A DNA stretch of 64,000 nucleotides from positions 53,143 to 117,142 of the forward strand of contig NZ_JAMYDV010000011.1 of assembly GCF_024128855.1 (NCBI RefSeq). Direction: 5' to 3'. Positions within the stretch are counted from its first letter, which is position 1. Each line of letters starts with the position of its first letter. The position numbers and the translations under genes are program-made. Below are positions 1-10,447 of this stretch, one piece after another. The notes beneath the pieces are model-generated. The model saw only the letters and a program-made list of their open reading frames with translations, was not told the origin of the DNA and did no database searches. This stretch comes from Rhodovulum tesquicola. Lineage in GTDB: Bacteria; Pseudomonadota; Alphaproteobacteria; Rhodobacterales; Rhodobacteraceae.

Positions 1-246
1 GCGCAGGCCCATCACCTGCGCGAAATTCTCAAGCCCCGTGACAGTCGAGCGGCGGCCGGTATCGTCGGGCGCCTCGACCACCAGAACCGCATCGGCGTCC
101 AGCGCGGTAAAGACGATGCCCAGCGCCTCGATCTGCTGGTGACGGGTGACGCCCGTGCGGGCGGAGGGCTGGTCATCGTCCAGAAGAGTGCCGAGGTCGT
201 CGAACAGGGCATTGAACCATTCGACGTTATAGGTGGCGATCCTCAC
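1..246 (-). CDS. Endonuclease/exonuclease/phosphatase-family protein, N-terminal part
   Basis: Only the first 82 codons lie in the window; the gene continues past the left edge. It is read from a GTG at 246 that overlaps the TGA of the upstream DnaJ-like gene (GTGA), so the two are probably translated together. The protein begins VRIATYNVEWFNALFDD, and the ATYNVEW segment is characteristic of the first strand and active-site Asn of the EEP (exonuclease III/DNase I-like) fold. Nothing about substrate can be said from this fragment. The family call rests on a short motif, so confidence is moderate. Confidence 0.6.
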   Translation of the reverse strand, partial: MRIATYNVEWFNALFDDLGTLLDDDQPSARTGVTRHQQIEALGIVFTALDADAVLVVEAPDDTGRRSTVTGLENFAQVMGLR

Positions 247-926
247 GCCGCGCGGTCCTGAAGGATCTGTTCCCAGGCGGCGTTGACCGCGATCAGCCGC
301 CGCTCGGCAAGGTGGATCGCCTCTTCGGGCACGCCGCGGGCATGCATCCGGTCGGGATGGGTCTCGCGCACCTCCTTGCGCCAGACCTTGCGGATGGCCT
401 CAAGATCGTAGCCGGGATCGACGCCCAGCACGGTATAGGGATCGGGCGCGGCATCGGGCACGAAGCGGGCGCGCAGCGTGCGGAACTGCGCCTCGCTGAG
501 GCCGAAGGCGGCGGCGACGCGGGCAAGGAACGCATCCTCGGCGGGGTGATAGTCGCCATCGGCCAGCGCGATGAAGAACAGCCCCTCCATCAGGTCGCAA
601 AGCGGTTCCTTGCGGCCGCGGAACATGCGGCGGATGCGGCGGGCATATTCCTCGAACCCGGCCACGTCCTGGCGGGCAAGGTCAAAGACGCGCGCGGCAT
701 TCCCTTCCTCCGACGGCGGTATGGTAAAGACCTCGCGGAAGGCCGCGACCTCGCGGCGCGTCACCTGCCCGTCGGCCTTGGCCATCTTGGCGCCCAGCGC
801 GATCACCGCGATGGTGAAGGCCACCGTCCGTTCGGGCGGCGTGCGCAGGCGGTCGAAGACCGTGGCAAGGCTTTCCCCCTTGGCAAGCACAGAGACAGCG
901 GCAGAGATGCGGGACCACAGCGACAT
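243..926 (-). CDS. DjlA-like co-chaperone: TerB domain plus C-terminal J domain
   Basis: A 227-residue protein. Residues about 35-155 look like a TerB-type helical domain (acidic ADGQ and ADGDYHPAED segments). Residues about 163-225 form a J domain that starts DPYTVLGV and contains the HPD tripeptide at 190-192, which in this family stimulates the ATPase of DnaK. The order TerB then J domain matches DjlA, but there is no clear N-terminal membrane anchor, so the protein is probably cytosolic. It overlaps the downstream EEP-family gene by 4 bases. The J domain is seen directly; the DnaK partner is inferred from the family. Confidence 0.85.
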   Translation of the reverse strand: MSLWSRISAAVSVLAKGESLATVFDRLRTPPERTVAFTIAVIALGAKMAKADGQVTRREVAAFREVFTIPPSEEGNAARVFDLARQDVAGFEEYARRIRRMFRGRKEPLCDLMEGLFFIALADGDYHPAEDAFLARVAAAFGLSEAQFRTLRARFVPDAAPDPYTVLGVDPGYDLEAIRKVWRKEVRETHPDRMHARGVPEEAIHLAERRLIAVNAAWEQILQDRAA

Positions 927-936
927 GACCGCGAGA

Positions 937-1458
937 TTAACCCGCGGCGGGGCCAGTGTCAGGTGCGACGGAAAGCATCTTCTGCATCAGCACAAGATCG
1001 AGAAAGCGCCCGGCCTTGACCCCCACCTGGGGCAGGCGGCCGACCTCGGCATAGCCCAGCGCGGCGTGAAAGGCGATGCCGCCGGGGTTGTCGGCGCTGA
1101 CGGCCGCGATCATCGCATGCACCCCCGCATCGGCGGCATGGGTCTCCAGCGCGCCCATCAGCGCCCGGCCAAGCCCCCTGCCCTGCCCACCCGGCGCCAG
1201 AAGGATCGTGTGCTCCATCGTGCGGGCATAGCCGTCGCCGGGGCGGAACGGGCCGTAGGTGGCCAGCCCGAGGATCGCACTGTCCTGCTCGGCGACGAAA
1301 AAGCCATGGCCCGCAGCGGTGCGGGTCTCGATCATCTCGGCGACGCCTTCGGGCGTCTTCCGGGCGGAATGAAAGATGATCGTCGTGTCGCGGATGATCG
1401 GGTTCCAGATCGCGACAAGCGCGGCGGCATCCCGGGCCGTGGCCGGGCGGATCGTCAT
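937..1458 (-). CDS. GNAT-family N-acetyltransferase (phosphinothricin acetyltransferase-like)
   Basis: A 173-residue protein read from the ATG at 1458, which overlaps the stop of the VOC gene (ATGA). A longer frame exists upstream but is low-complexity Arg/Ala sequence antisense-like in character, so it was rejected. The N-terminus MTIRPATARDAAALVAIWNP and the acetyl-CoA loop GGQGRGLGRALM (about residues 90-101) are typical of GNAT enzymes. The segment DNPGGIAFHAALGYAEVG also fits the family. Family members acetylate small amines, amino acids or herbicide-like compounds; the substrate here is unknown. Confidence 0.85.
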   Translation of the reverse strand: MTIRPATARDAAALVAIWNPIIRDTTIIFHSARKTPEGVAEMIETRTAAGHGFFVAEQDSAILGLATYGPFRPGDGYARTMEHTILLAPGGQGRGLGRALMGALETHAADAGVHAMIAAVSADNPGGIAFHAALGYAEVGRLPQVGVKAGRFLDLVLMQKMLSVAPDTGPAAG

Positions 1459-2072
1459 TCCAGCGCGCGCCGCCCGGACGGCGTGTCGATCAGCGCGCGC
1501 AGCGCGGGCGCGGGCGCCTGGTGCAGCGCGATCCGCGGGTCGTCGATCAGGCCGCGCAGCGCAAGGCGCAGCTCGTCGGCGCGCGGGTGATGCAGTTCCA
1601 GCGCGGCCAGCCGACAACCGGTTTCGGGCAGAAGCCCGGCGGGATGCGCCGCCCCCTGCCAGTCGATCAGCGCGGGGAACAGCCCGTCAAAGGGCAGCCG
1701 CCCATCCTCGGGCACGGCCATGCGCCAGCGCAGGTCGCCGCGGGCAAGCTCGATCGGCCTGCCGCTGCCCGAGGGCGCGCGGGCAAGCGCCGCATCCAGA
1801 TCGTCGCAGCGCACGATCCAGTTCGTCAGCCGCGGCGGCCCGGCGAAACGGTCCAGGTCGAACCAGCGCGGGCGGCCGGGCGCGGGCGCCGCGGGGTCGA
1901 TGGCGATGACTTCGAGATAGAGGCCGGGACCGAGACGCAACAGCCGGTTATGGGTGCCCATCGCGGCATGCCGTCCCCCGGGCGAAAGCCGCACCTCCAG
2001 GCGTTCCTCGACGGCGGCCATGCCCGCCTCAAGCGTCTCGGCCGAGATGGCGAGGTGATCGAGGCTGAGCAT
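1455..2072 (-). CDS. VOC-superfamily (glyoxalase-like) protein
   Basis: A 205-residue protein with the start MLSLDHLAISAETLEAGMA, the usual first strand and helix of glyoxalase/bleomycin-resistance (VOC) modules, with a His early in strand 1 that is often a metal ligand. The body matches the single-chain glyoxalase-like type with two imperfect modules. The reaction is unknown. It is translationally coupled to the downstream acetyltransferase by a 4-base overlap, so the two may act on the same compound, but this is inference only. Confidence 0.7.
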   Translation of the reverse strand: MLSLDHLAISAETLEAGMAAVEERLEVRLSPGGRHAAMGTHNRLLRLGPGLYLEVIAIDPAAPAPGRPRWFDLDRFAGPPRLTNWIVRCDDLDAALARAPSGSGRPIELARGDLRWRMAVPEDGRLPFDGLFPALIDWQGAAHPAGLLPETGCRLAALELHHPRADELRLALRGLIDDPRIALHQAPAPALRALIDTPSGRRALE

Positions 2073-2110
2073 GTCGCGGGCACTCCTGTCGGCCGGGTCC
2101 GGTGCATGTG

Positions 2111-2130
2111 ATCCCCGCCGGGGCGGGGAT
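2111..2130. terminator. Perfect hairpin downstream of the mutase gene
   Basis: ATCCCCGCC and GGCGGGGAT form 9-bp arms around a 2-base centre in the gap after the methylmalonyl-CoA mutase stop. There is no U-run, so this may be a factor-assisted terminator or an mRNA 3'-end stabiliser rather than a classical intrinsic terminator. Confidence 0.35.
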
Positions 2131-2182
2131 GCAATGGCAAGCCTGCATCTGACGCAGCGTCGCCGCCGCCGGGGCCGTGCTG

Positions 2183-4315
2183 TCAGGCCCGCGCCTCGCG
2201 GATCAGGCGCAGGATGTCATTGGCCGCGGTCGGAATGTTGGTGCCCGGCCCGAAGATCGCCTTGACGCCCGCGGCCTTGAGGAAGTCGTAATCCTGCTGC
2301 GGGATCACGCCGCCGCAGATCACGATGATGTCCTCGGCCCCCTGCGCCTTGAGCGCCTCGATCAGCTTGGGCGCCAGCGTCTTGTGGCCCGCCGCCTGCG
2401 ACGAGACGCCGATCACATGCACATCGTTGTCGATGGCATCCTGCGCGGCCTCTTCGGGGGTCTGGAACAAGGGGCCCACATCGACGTCGAAGCCGATATC
2501 GGCAAAGGCCGTGGCGATGACCTTGGCGCCGCGGTCATGGCCGTCCTGGCCCATCTTGACCACCAGCATCCGCGGCCGCCGCCCCTCGGCCTCGGCGAAA
2601 TCCTCGACCGCCTTCTGGATCGCGGCGAACCCCTCGTCGCCCTCATAGGCCGCGCCATAGACGCCCGAGAGCGTCTTGACCTCGGCGCGGTGCCGCCCGA
2701 ACGCCTTTTCCATCGCCATGCTGATCTCTCCCACCGTGGCGCGCGCCCGGGCGGCCTCGACCGCAAGGCGCAACAGGTTGCCCTGACCGCTGAACGCGGC
2801 CTGTTCCAGCGCGGACAGCGCCGCGTCGCAGGCCGCCGGGTCGCGGCTGGCGCGGATCTGCTCCAGCCGGGCGATCTGGCTGTCGCGCACCTTGACGTTG
2901 TCGATGTCGAGAATGTCGATCGGATCCTCCTTGGCCAGGCGGAACTTGTTGACGCCCACGATCACCTCGTCGCCGCGGTCGACCGCGGCCTGCCAGCGCG
3001 CGGCGGCCTCCTCGATGCGCAGCTTGGGCATGCCGGTCGCGACCGCCTTGGTCATGCCGCCCATCTCGTCGACCTCTTCGATCAGATTCCACGCCGCCTC
3101 GGCCAGATCGGCGGTCAGCTTCTCGACATAGTAGGAGCCCGCCAGCGGATCGACCACCTTGGTCACCTTGGTCTCGTTCTGAAGGATCAGCTGGGTGTTG
3201 CGCGCGATCCGGGCCGAGAATTCGGTGGGCAGCGCGATCGCCTCGTCGAAGCTGTTGGTGTGCAGGGATTGCGTGCCCCCCAGCACCGCGCTCATCGCCT
3301 CATAGGCCGTGCGCACGATGTTGTTGTAGGGGTCCTGTTCCTGCAACGACACGCCGCTGGTCTGGCAATGAGTGCGCAGCATCAGCGAGCCGGGGTTCTT
3401 CGGCTCGAACTCCGACATGATGCGGTGCCAAAGGAAGCGCGCCGCCCTCAGCTTGGCGATTTCCATGAAGAAATTCGTACCGATGGCGAAGAAGAAGGAC
3501 AGCCGCCCGGCAAAGGCATCGACATCCAGCCCCCGGGCCAGCGCCGTCTTCACATATTCCTTGCCGTCGGCCAGCGTGAAGGCCAGTTCCTGCACGAGGT
3601 TCGCGCCTGCCTCCTGCATGTGGTAGCCCGAGATCGAGATCGAGTTGAACCGCGGCATGTCAGTGGACGTGTATTCGATGATGTCGGCCACGATCCGCAT
3701 CGAGGGTTCGGGCGGATAGATATAGGTGTTCCGCACCATGAACTCTTTCAGGATGTCGTTCTGGATCGTGCCCGACAGAAGCGCGCGGTCCACCCCCTGT
3801 TCCTCGCCCGCGACGATGAAGCTGGCCAGAACCGGGATCACCGCGCCGTTCATCGTCATGGACACGCTGACCTGATCCAGCGGGATGCCGTCGAACAGGA
3901 TCTTCATGTCCTCGACGCTGTCGATGGCCACGCCCGCCTTGCCGACATCGCCCACCACGCGGGGATGGTCGCTGTCATAGCCGCGATGCGTCGCCAGGTC
4001 GAAGGCGACCGAAACGCCCTGTTGGCCCGCCGCCAGCGCCTTGCGGTAGAAGGCGTTGCTCTCCTCGGCGGTGGAAAAGCCCGCATATTGCCGGATCGTC
4101 CAGGGCCGACCGGCATACATCGTGGCGCGCGGACCGCGGGTATAGGGCGCCGCGCCGGGGACCGAGCCCATATGCGGCAGGCCCGCGATATCCGCTTCGG
4201 TATAGAGCGGCTTGACCGGGATGCCCTCGGGCGTCTCCCAGGTCAGATCCTCGGGGCTGCGGCCGCGCAGTTCCTTGGCGGCCATCTCGGCCCAGCTTCT
4301 GGTCTTGTCCGTCAT
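2183..4315 (-). CDS. scpA: Methylmalonyl-CoA mutase, single-chain catalytic subunit
   Basis: A 710-residue adenosylcobalamin enzyme that interconverts (R)-methylmalonyl-CoA and succinyl-CoA, the last step of propionyl-CoA assimilation and part of the ethylmalonyl-CoA pathway in this family. The N-terminal two thirds is the TIM-barrel substrate domain ([20 protein letters not shown] near residues 57-76; FSTAEESN after it). The C-terminal domain has the cobalamin signature DGHDRGAK (D-x-H-x-x-G) followed by the usual GVSSQAAGH and CGGVIP segments. Length matches the homodimeric/large-subunit type. pccA and pccB follow at 4.9-10.4 kb on the same strand. No TTTGCAAA-type site is present in its 98-bp upstream gap. 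Confidence 0.95.
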   Translation of the reverse strand: MTDKTRSWAEMAAKELRGRSPEDLTWETPEGIPVKPLYTEADIAGLPHMGSVPGAAPYTRGPRATMYAGRPWTIRQYAGFSTAEESNAFYRKALAAGQQGVSVAFDLATHRGYDSDHPRVVGDVGKAGVAIDSVEDMKILFDGIPLDQVSVSMTMNGAVIPVLASFIVAGEEQGVDRALLSGTIQNDILKEFMVRNTYIYPPEPSMRIVADIIEYTSTDMPRFNSISISGYHMQEAGANLVQELAFTLADGKEYVKTALARGLDVDAFAGRLSFFFAIGTNFFMEIAKLRAARFLWHRIMSEFEPKNPGSLMLRTHCQTSGVSLQEQDPYNNIVRTAYEAMSAVLGGTQSLHTNSFDEAIALPTEFSARIARNTQLILQNETKVTKVVDPLAGSYYVEKLTADLAEAAWNLIEEVDEMGGMTKAVATGMPKLRIEEAAARWQAAVDRGDEVIVGVNKFRLAKEDPIDILDIDNVKVRDSQIARLEQIRASRDPAACDAALSALEQAAFSGQGNLLRLAVEAARARATVGEISMAMEKAFGRHRAEVKTLSGVYGAAYEGDEGFAAIQKAVEDFAEAEGRRPRMLVVKMGQDGHDRGAKVIATAFADIGFDVDVGPLFQTPEEAAQDAIDNDVHVIGVSSQAAGHKTLAPKLIEALKAQGAEDIIVICGGVIPQQDYDFLKAAGVKAIFGPGTNIPTAANDILRLIREARA

Positions 4316-4413
4316 CGGATCGTCCCTTTTCGTCTCGTTCCCCCGCCCGCGGGCGGGTTCAAGCTTCGCTTTCCGTTCCCGCGCGCCTATATCTGGACGC
4401 GACAGGAGGGTTC

Positions 4414-4890
4414 ATGAAAAAACGTCTCGTATCTCTTGCACTTGCCGCCCTCGTCCCGTTTGCCCTGACCGCAGGTGCGATGGAGGAGGCGACGCCGTTC
4501 GAACGCTGGCAGGCGGACCACATGACGATCCTGGACGCGCGCGAGGTCAGCCCGGACGAGTTCCACTGGATTGCCCGTCCCGTGGTCGTGTTCGCCGACA
4601 GCGAGGCCGATCCGCGGTTTGCCCAGCAGATGGACCTGCTGACCGCGCGGATGGACGAACTGGCGCTGCGCGACGTCGTGGTGATCACGGACACCGATCC
4701 GGCCGCCCGCAGCGCCTTCCGCCAGGCGTTGCGCCCGCGCGGCTTCGCACTGGTGCTGGTGGCCAAGGACGGCAACGTGGCCTTGCGCAAACCCGCACCC
4801 TGGGACGTGCGCGAACTGACCCGTTCGATCGACAAGATGCCGCTACGCCAGCAGGAGATCCGCGACCGCCGCGGCGCCGGGTCGGACTGA
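4414..4890 (+). CDS. Secreted DUF4174-type protein
   Basis: A 158-residue protein with a clear Sec signal peptide (MKKRLVSLALAALVPFALTAGA, cleavage near residue 21). The mature part has WQADHMTILDAR near its start, then PVVVFADSEADPRFAQQM and a second alpha/beta half ending DVRELTRSIDKMPLRQQE; this layout fits DUF4174, a thioredoxin-fold-like periplasmic domain, here without a CxxC. It has a good ribosome site (ACAGGAGGGTTC before ATG), lies divergent from the mutase gene and converges on pccA. The function of the family is unknown. Confidence 0.7.
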   Translation: MKKRLVSLALAALVPFALTAGAMEEATPFERWQADHMTILDAREVSPDEFHWIARPVVVFADSEADPRFAQQMDLLTARMDELALRDVVVITDTDPAARSAFRQALRPRGFALVLVAKDGNVALRKPAPWDVRELTRSIDKMPLRQQEIRDRRGAGSD

Positions 4891-4899
4891 GCCCGGCCA

Positions 4900-4937
4900 C
4901 GGGCCGCCCCCGAAGGTGGGGGGAAAGGGGCGGCCCG
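4900..4937. terminator. Hairpin between convergent genes
   Basis: CGGGCCGCCCC (4900-4910) and GGGGCGGCCCG (4927-4937) are perfect 11-bp arms separated by 16 bases, placed exactly between the convergent DUF4174 gene and pccA. It probably ends transcription from both sides, although neither side has a clear T-run. Confidence 0.5.
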
Positions 4938-4942
4938 GAAGG

Positions 4943-6943
4943 TCATTCGAACTCCATGATCACATCGTCGACCGCAAGGCTGGCGCCGGGGCCGGCCTTG
5001 ATGCTGGCGACGATGCCCTTGCGTTCGGCGCGCAGGATGTTCTGCATCTTCATCGCCTCGACCACGCACAGCGCCTGGCCTTCCTGCACCTCCTGGCCCT
5101 CCTCGACATCGACCGAGACGATCAGGCCCGGCATCGGGCAAAGCAGGAATTTCGAGGTGTCGGGCGGCAGTTTCTCGGGCATCAGCGCGGCAAGTTCCGC
5201 CTGGCGGGGGGTGAAGACCGCCACCTTCATCTCGGCGCCGCGATGGCGGATGCGGTAGCCGTTGGGCGACTTGCCGACCTTGAGCACCAGCGGCACGCCG
5301 TCGATATGCAGCACCGCCAGCGGGTTGCCCGGCGTCCAGTCGGAGGTGACGCGGTGGGCGTCGCCCTCGGCAAAGCGCACGGTCGAACCCTGGCGGTCGG
5401 CGTCGATGGTCAGCGCGAAGCGTTCGCCCTGGGCGACCACCACCCAGTCGCTGCCGACCTTGCGTTCGTGATTGTCCATCGTGCCCGAGATGCGCGCGCG
5501 CCGGATCTCGGCCACGCGGAACATCGCCGCGGCCGCGGCGGCCACCCGGCGCAGTTCCTCGCGCGGCAGGCTGACGCCCGCGAAACCGTCGGGATATTCC
5601 TCGGCGATGAAGGCGGTGGTGATCTCGCCCGAACAGAAGCGCGGGTGATCCATGACCGCCGAGAGGAAGGGCAGGTTGTGGCCGATGCCCTCGACCTCGA
5701 AGGCATCCAGCGCGGTGCGCATCTCGTCGATGGCCTGGTCGCGGGTGGGCGCCCAGGTGCAGAGCTTGGCGATCATCGGGTCGTAATACATGCTGATCTC
5801 GCCGCCCTCGTAGACGCCGGTATCGTTGCGCACCACGGCCGCCTCATGCGCCGATTCCGCCGGCGGGCGATAGCGCGTCAGCCGCCCGATCGAGGGCAGG
5901 AAGTTGCGATAGGGATCCTCGGCGTAAAGCCGGCTTTCCATGGCCCAGCCGTTCAGCTTGACGTCCGCCTGCCCGAAGGACAGCTTCTCGCCCGCCGCGA
6001 CGCGGATCATCTGTTCCACAAGGTCGATGCCGGTGATCAGTTCGGTGACGGGATGCTCCACCTGAAGCCGGGTGTTCATTTCCAGGAAGTAGAAATTGCG
6101 GCTGCCATCGACGATGAATTCCACCGTCCCGGCCGAGGTATAGCCCACGGCGCGGGCCAGCGCGCAGGCCTGTTCGCCCATCGCCTTGCGCGTCGCCGCG
6201 TCAAGGAAGGGGCTGGGGGCTTCCTCGATGACCTTCTGGTTGCGGCGCTGGATCGAGCATTCCCGCTCGCCCAGATAGAGCGTGTTGCCATGCTTGTCGG
6301 CCAGCACCTGGATCTCGATATGGCGGGGCTGGGTGACGAATTTCTCGATGAAGATGCGGTCGTCGCCGAAGCTGTTCGCCGCCTCGGCCCGGGACGCCTG
6401 GAAACCCTCGCGGGTTTCCTCGTCGGTCCAGGCGATGCGCATGCCCTTGCCGCCGCCGCCCGCGCTGGCCTTGATCATCACCGGATAGCCGATTTCGCGG
6501 CTGATCTTCACCGCCTCGTCGGCATCCCCGATCAGGCCCATATAGCCCGGCACGGTCGAGACCCCGGCCTCGGCCGCCAGTTTCTTGGAAGTGATCTTGT
6601 CGCCCATCGCCTCGATCGCGCTTGCGGGCGGGCCGATGAAGGCGACGCCCGCGGCCTCCAGCGCCTCGGCGAACAGCCGGTTCTCGGACAGGAAGCCGTA
6701 ACCGGGATGGACCGCCTGCGCGCCGCTGGCCTTGATCGCCTCCATGATCCGGTCGATCACGATATAGGACTGGTTCGCGGGCGGCGGGCCGATATGGATC
6801 GCCTCGTCCGCCATCCGCACATGCAGCGCATGGCGGTCGGCGTCGGAATAGACGGCCACCGTCTTGATGCCCATCTTGCGGGCGGTCTTGATGACCCGGC
6901 AGGCAATCTCCCCCCGGTTGGCGATCAGGATCTTCTCGAACAT
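4943..6943 (-). CDS. pccA: Propionyl-CoA carboxylase, biotin-carboxylase (alpha) subunit
   Basis: A 666-residue protein that carboxylates biotin with ATP and bicarbonate, so that the beta subunit can convert propionyl-CoA to methylmalonyl-CoA. The start MFEKILIANRGEIACRV is the usual opening of biotin carboxylases; the ATG at 6943 has the ribosome site GGAAAGGACGGAA, better than an ATG 11 codons upstream. The ATP-grasp loop ASAGGGGKGMR, the EMNTRLQVEHPVTE active-site segment, and the C-terminal biotinyl motif EAMKMQN (Lys near residue 632) are all present. It is on the same strand as pccB but separated from it by four small genes. Confidence 0.97.
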   Translation of the reverse strand: MFEKILIANRGEIACRVIKTARKMGIKTVAVYSDADRHALHVRMADEAIHIGPPPANQSYIVIDRIMEAIKASGAQAVHPGYGFLSENRLFAEALEAAGVAFIGPPASAIEAMGDKITSKKLAAEAGVSTVPGYMGLIGDADEAVKISREIGYPVMIKASAGGGGKGMRIAWTDEETREGFQASRAEAANSFGDDRIFIEKFVTQPRHIEIQVLADKHGNTLYLGERECSIQRRNQKVIEEAPSPFLDAATRKAMGEQACALARAVGYTSAGTVEFIVDGSRNFYFLEMNTRLQVEHPVTELITGIDLVEQMIRVAAGEKLSFGQADVKLNGWAMESRLYAEDPYRNFLPSIGRLTRYRPPAESAHEAAVVRNDTGVYEGGEISMYYDPMIAKLCTWAPTRDQAIDEMRTALDAFEVEGIGHNLPFLSAVMDHPRFCSGEITTAFIAEEYPDGFAGVSLPREELRRVAAAAAAMFRVAEIRRARISGTMDNHERKVGSDWVVVAQGERFALTIDADRQGSTVRFAEGDAHRVTSDWTPGNPLAVLHIDGVPLVLKVGKSPNGYRIRHRGAEMKVAVFTPRQAELAALMPEKLPPDTSKFLLCPMPGLIVSVDVEEGQEVQEGQALCVVEAMKMQNILRAERKGIVASIKAGPGASLAVDDVIMEFE

Positions 6944-7075
6944 TTCCGTCCTTTCCAGCATTCCGCCGGGCCGCACCCGCCCCGGCGCATAAACGAGAAA
7001 GGGCCACCGGAGCCCGCAGCCCCGATGACCCTGTCAACATTCCCGCAGGCCGACCCGAAGGCCCGCCCGGTCAGA

Positions 7076-7276
7076 TCATCTGCAGAAACCCGCGTCGTCG
7101 CACAGCGCGCCCGCAGCGGCGCCCACGGCCGCCCCGGCCGCGACATTGGTGTCGAGCACATCGGCCACGACGGCACCGCCGACCGCACCGGCAAGCGCCC
7201 GCTCGGTATCGTTGGCCATGCAGCCCGCCAGAGAGCCAACGGCCGCGACCGCGACCAGAATCTTGAGAATACGCAT
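7076..7276 (-). CDS. Small glycine/alanine-rich lipoprotein
   Basis: A 66-residue protein with a lipoprotein signal peptide (MRILKILVAVAAVGSLAGC; lipobox LAGC, Cys at residue 19). The mature part is a short ALAGAVGGAVVADVLDTNVAAG segment, like the glycine-zipper tails of small outer-membrane-associated lipoproteins, and ends in a CDDAGFC cysteine pair. It lies just upstream of pccA on the same strand, with 132 bases between. Function unknown. Confidence 0.7.
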   Translation of the reverse strand: MRILKILVAVAAVGSLAGCMANDTERALAGAVGGAVVADVLDTNVAAGAAVGAAAGALCDDAGFCR

Positions 7277-7601
7277 CCTACTCTGCCTCCGTTCGGATTT
7301 TTGTTGCGCCGGGAGTTTACTGCGGATGGAACGCGGACGGAACGGAAATCGTTCCGCCTGCGGGCCGGCAAACCGTGGATGGCGACGGGAAGAACGGGGG
7401 TAGGCCTGACCCTAATGGGGTCAGGCCTGGGGGTTGGGGAAGGGTAACGGTAGTACAAGACGCGGGGATGAAGGGGTATCAGTCCACCGCGTCCTTGGTC
7501 AGGATTCCTCACTTGCGCCCAAAAGAAAAGGCCACAACGCACAGGCGAGTCAATTTTGGCCGATTCCCGCCGACAGGCCGAATCCCTGAGCAAATTCATG
7601 C
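7277..7601. other. 325-bp intergenic stretch with one perfect inverted repeat
   Basis: No gene was seen. The stretch carries an 11-bp perfect inverted repeat at 7402-7428 (listed separately) flanked by G-runs. It also presumably holds the promoter of the small lipoprotein gene, but no convincing -35/-10 pair was identified. Confidence 0.5.
7402..7428. repeat. 11-bp perfect inverted repeat
   Basis: AGGCCTGACCC (7402-7412) and GGGTCAGGCCT (7418-7428) are separated by TAATG. It has no U-tract on either side, so it could be a terminator-like stem for the minus-strand gene ending at 7602, or a protein-binding palindrome. Confidence 0.5.
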
Positions 7602-7955
7602 CTAACCCTCGCCGCCGAAGATGTCGGGAAAGGCCATTCGGGCGCGCGCCACGTCAATTCTGAGCAGGGCGTCGTAGCTTTCGGGATCGAAAGGATCTTC
7701 GGCAGGCACGACCTCGCGGCCAAAGACCCAGGACAACCGCCCTGCATCGAGATTGCCGCGCTCGAAGGGTTCGCCGCCGAAATGCTCCCACAGCGCGGCC
7801 ATGAACGCCGCGTCGGCGCGGCGGTCGGAATTGCGGCGGTCGGCATAGCGTTCACGGGCGACAAGCCGCGTCGCGCCGTCCTTGTTCGCCCTGCGAATCG
7901 TGAACTGGAAATCGGTGCCCGGAAGGCGGCCGGGAAAGCCCCTGTGCTTCAGCAT
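7602..7955 (-). CDS. Uncharacterised 117-residue protein in the pcc region
   Basis: Not recognised. It is a soluble protein without signal peptide or membrane segment. The N-terminal half is basic (GTDFQFTIRRANKDGATRLV), the C-terminal half acidic (VVPAEDPFDPESYDALLRID), ending MAFPDIFGGEG. Codon use is like that of its neighbours. Its place between pccA and pccB on the same strand suggests it belongs to the propionate cluster, but no role can be proposed. Confidence 0.65.
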   Translation of the reverse strand: MLKHRGFPGRLPGTDFQFTIRRANKDGATRLVARERYADRRNSDRRADAAFMAALWEHFGGEPFERGNLDAGRLSWVFGREVVPAEDPFDPESYDALLRIDVARARMAFPDIFGGEG

Positions 7956-8024
7956 CGCGTCTCCTCCCGGGCGGCAGGCGACGCGGAGGGTGTCGGGGCG
8001 GGCCAGGCCCGCCCCGCGCCCGTA

Positions 8025-8156
8025 TCAGTACTTGGTGTACTTCGGCTCGCCGACGACGGGCTCGGGCTCGACGTAGACGACTTCTTCCTGTTGGGCGCAG
8101 GCCGCGACGAAGGCCACGAGGGACAGCGCCATAAGGGCCTTGATGCTCTTGGACAT
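8025..8156 (-). CDS. 43-residue lipoprotein
   Basis: A very short protein read from the ATG at 8156, which has a GGAG ribosome site 6 bases upstream; longer upstream starts give an unlikely basic leader. MSKSIKALMALSLVAFVAAC is a lipoprotein signal with the lipobox VAAC (Cys at residue 20). The mature peptide of only 24 residues is QQEEVVYVEPEPVVGE followed by a basic end. It is the third small exported product between pccA and pccB. Function unknown. Confidence 0.7.
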   Translation of the reverse strand: MSKSIKALMALSLVAFVAACAQQEEVVYVEPEPVVGEPKYTKY

Positions 8157-8355
8157 CCAGAACTCCATTTTCTTGCAGGGGCCGACACCAGGTCGGCCAC
8201 GATCACGTTGAAGGTCACAATTCCGGGACCCACTCGAATCATAGACCAATCACAACGCTTTGCACATGGGATGCGCCGCGAAACTGCCACCTGTGACTCA
8301 AAAGGCGCAGCTATCCGCCAAATCGGGACTCGGCGTGCAAGATGTTGCTTCATCG

Positions 8356-8799
8356 TCAGAAACCCTCCCACACGCAGCGTCCGTCCTCGGGGCGGAACGC
8401 CTCGAAGAACTGGGTGGCCTCGGGGTCTGCCTGACCGAAGGGAACGGGGCGATCCATCAGCGTGATGACGATCTGGGCAAGCTCGGGGCCGGTGTCGGAC
8501 AGACGCGGCAAGGCGTAGCTGTCGCAGAGAAACTCGATGTCGCCCGCGGCCAGTTCGAACGGCATGGTGCCGCCGTCGCGGGCGATCTGCGGGGCGAGAA
8601 AGCGGAAGCGGACGGCCATCCCCCCGGTTTCCGCCTCGCCGGTGATGGTCTCGTAAAGCGTGACGGGCTGGCCCGAGGGCACGTCGATCACCTCTTGCGC
8701 GGCGAGGGCGCCGGGGACAAGCGCAAGCGCAAGGGCCACCCGGCGCCCGGCGCGTCGGGCGGGCGGGCGGGCGCCTCGGGGAAGGGCAGGCTCGGGCAT
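8356..8799 (-). CDS. Secreted DUF6497-like protein
   Basis: A 147-residue protein. The ATG at 8799 has the strong ribosome site GGAGG; a longer frame starts at 8826 without one. After a basic stretch (RGARPPARRAGRR) there is a hydrophobic signal segment VALALALVPGALA cleaved before AQEVIDVPSG. The mature part has two cysteines (FLCDSYALPRL and the C-terminal DGRCVWEGF), likely a disulfide. The layout matches small secreted proteins of Rhodobacterales assigned to DUF6497 and sometimes mislabelled acetolactate synthase; this match is from memory, so the family name is tentative. It lies directly before pccB's stop, 51 bases downstream of it on the same strand order. Confidence 0.6.
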   Translation of the reverse strand: MPEPALPRGARPPARRAGRRVALALALVPGALAAQEVIDVPSGQPVTLYETITGEAETGGMAVRFRFLAPQIARDGGTMPFELAAGDIEFLCDSYALPRLSDTGPELAQIVITLMDRPVPFGQADPEATQFFEAFRPEDGRCVWEGF

Positions 8800-8850
8800 C
8801 GGACCACCTCCGTCACGGGCCGACACGCGATGCGCCGACCCGACCTGGGA

Positions 8851-10383
<1,533 letters not shown>

Positions 10384-10447
10384 CGGCGCTGGCCCCTTGC
10401 GGAAATTTGCGGCAACCTATCGGGGGCGGACACGACATAAAAGAACC

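Noticed and set aside
4316..4413. PccR site upstream of the methylmalonyl-CoA mutase gene
   Set aside because: Neither TTTGCAAA nor AATCCGCTAA occurs in the 98-bp gap.
2177..4417. 746-codon open frame on the plus strand opposite the mutase gene
   Set aside because: It is a shadow of the high-GC mutase coding sequence: His/Arg/Asp-rich, no domain, and the minus-strand frame is a certain enzyme.
4916..7447. 843-codon open frame on the plus strand opposite pccA
   Set aside because: Antisense shadow of pccA, with no recognisable domain.
8255..8266. TTTGCACA near 8258 as a PccR site upstream of the 43-residue lipoprotein gene
   Set aside because: One mismatch in a short motif, no second copy and no shared 10-mer; expected by chance in a window of this size.
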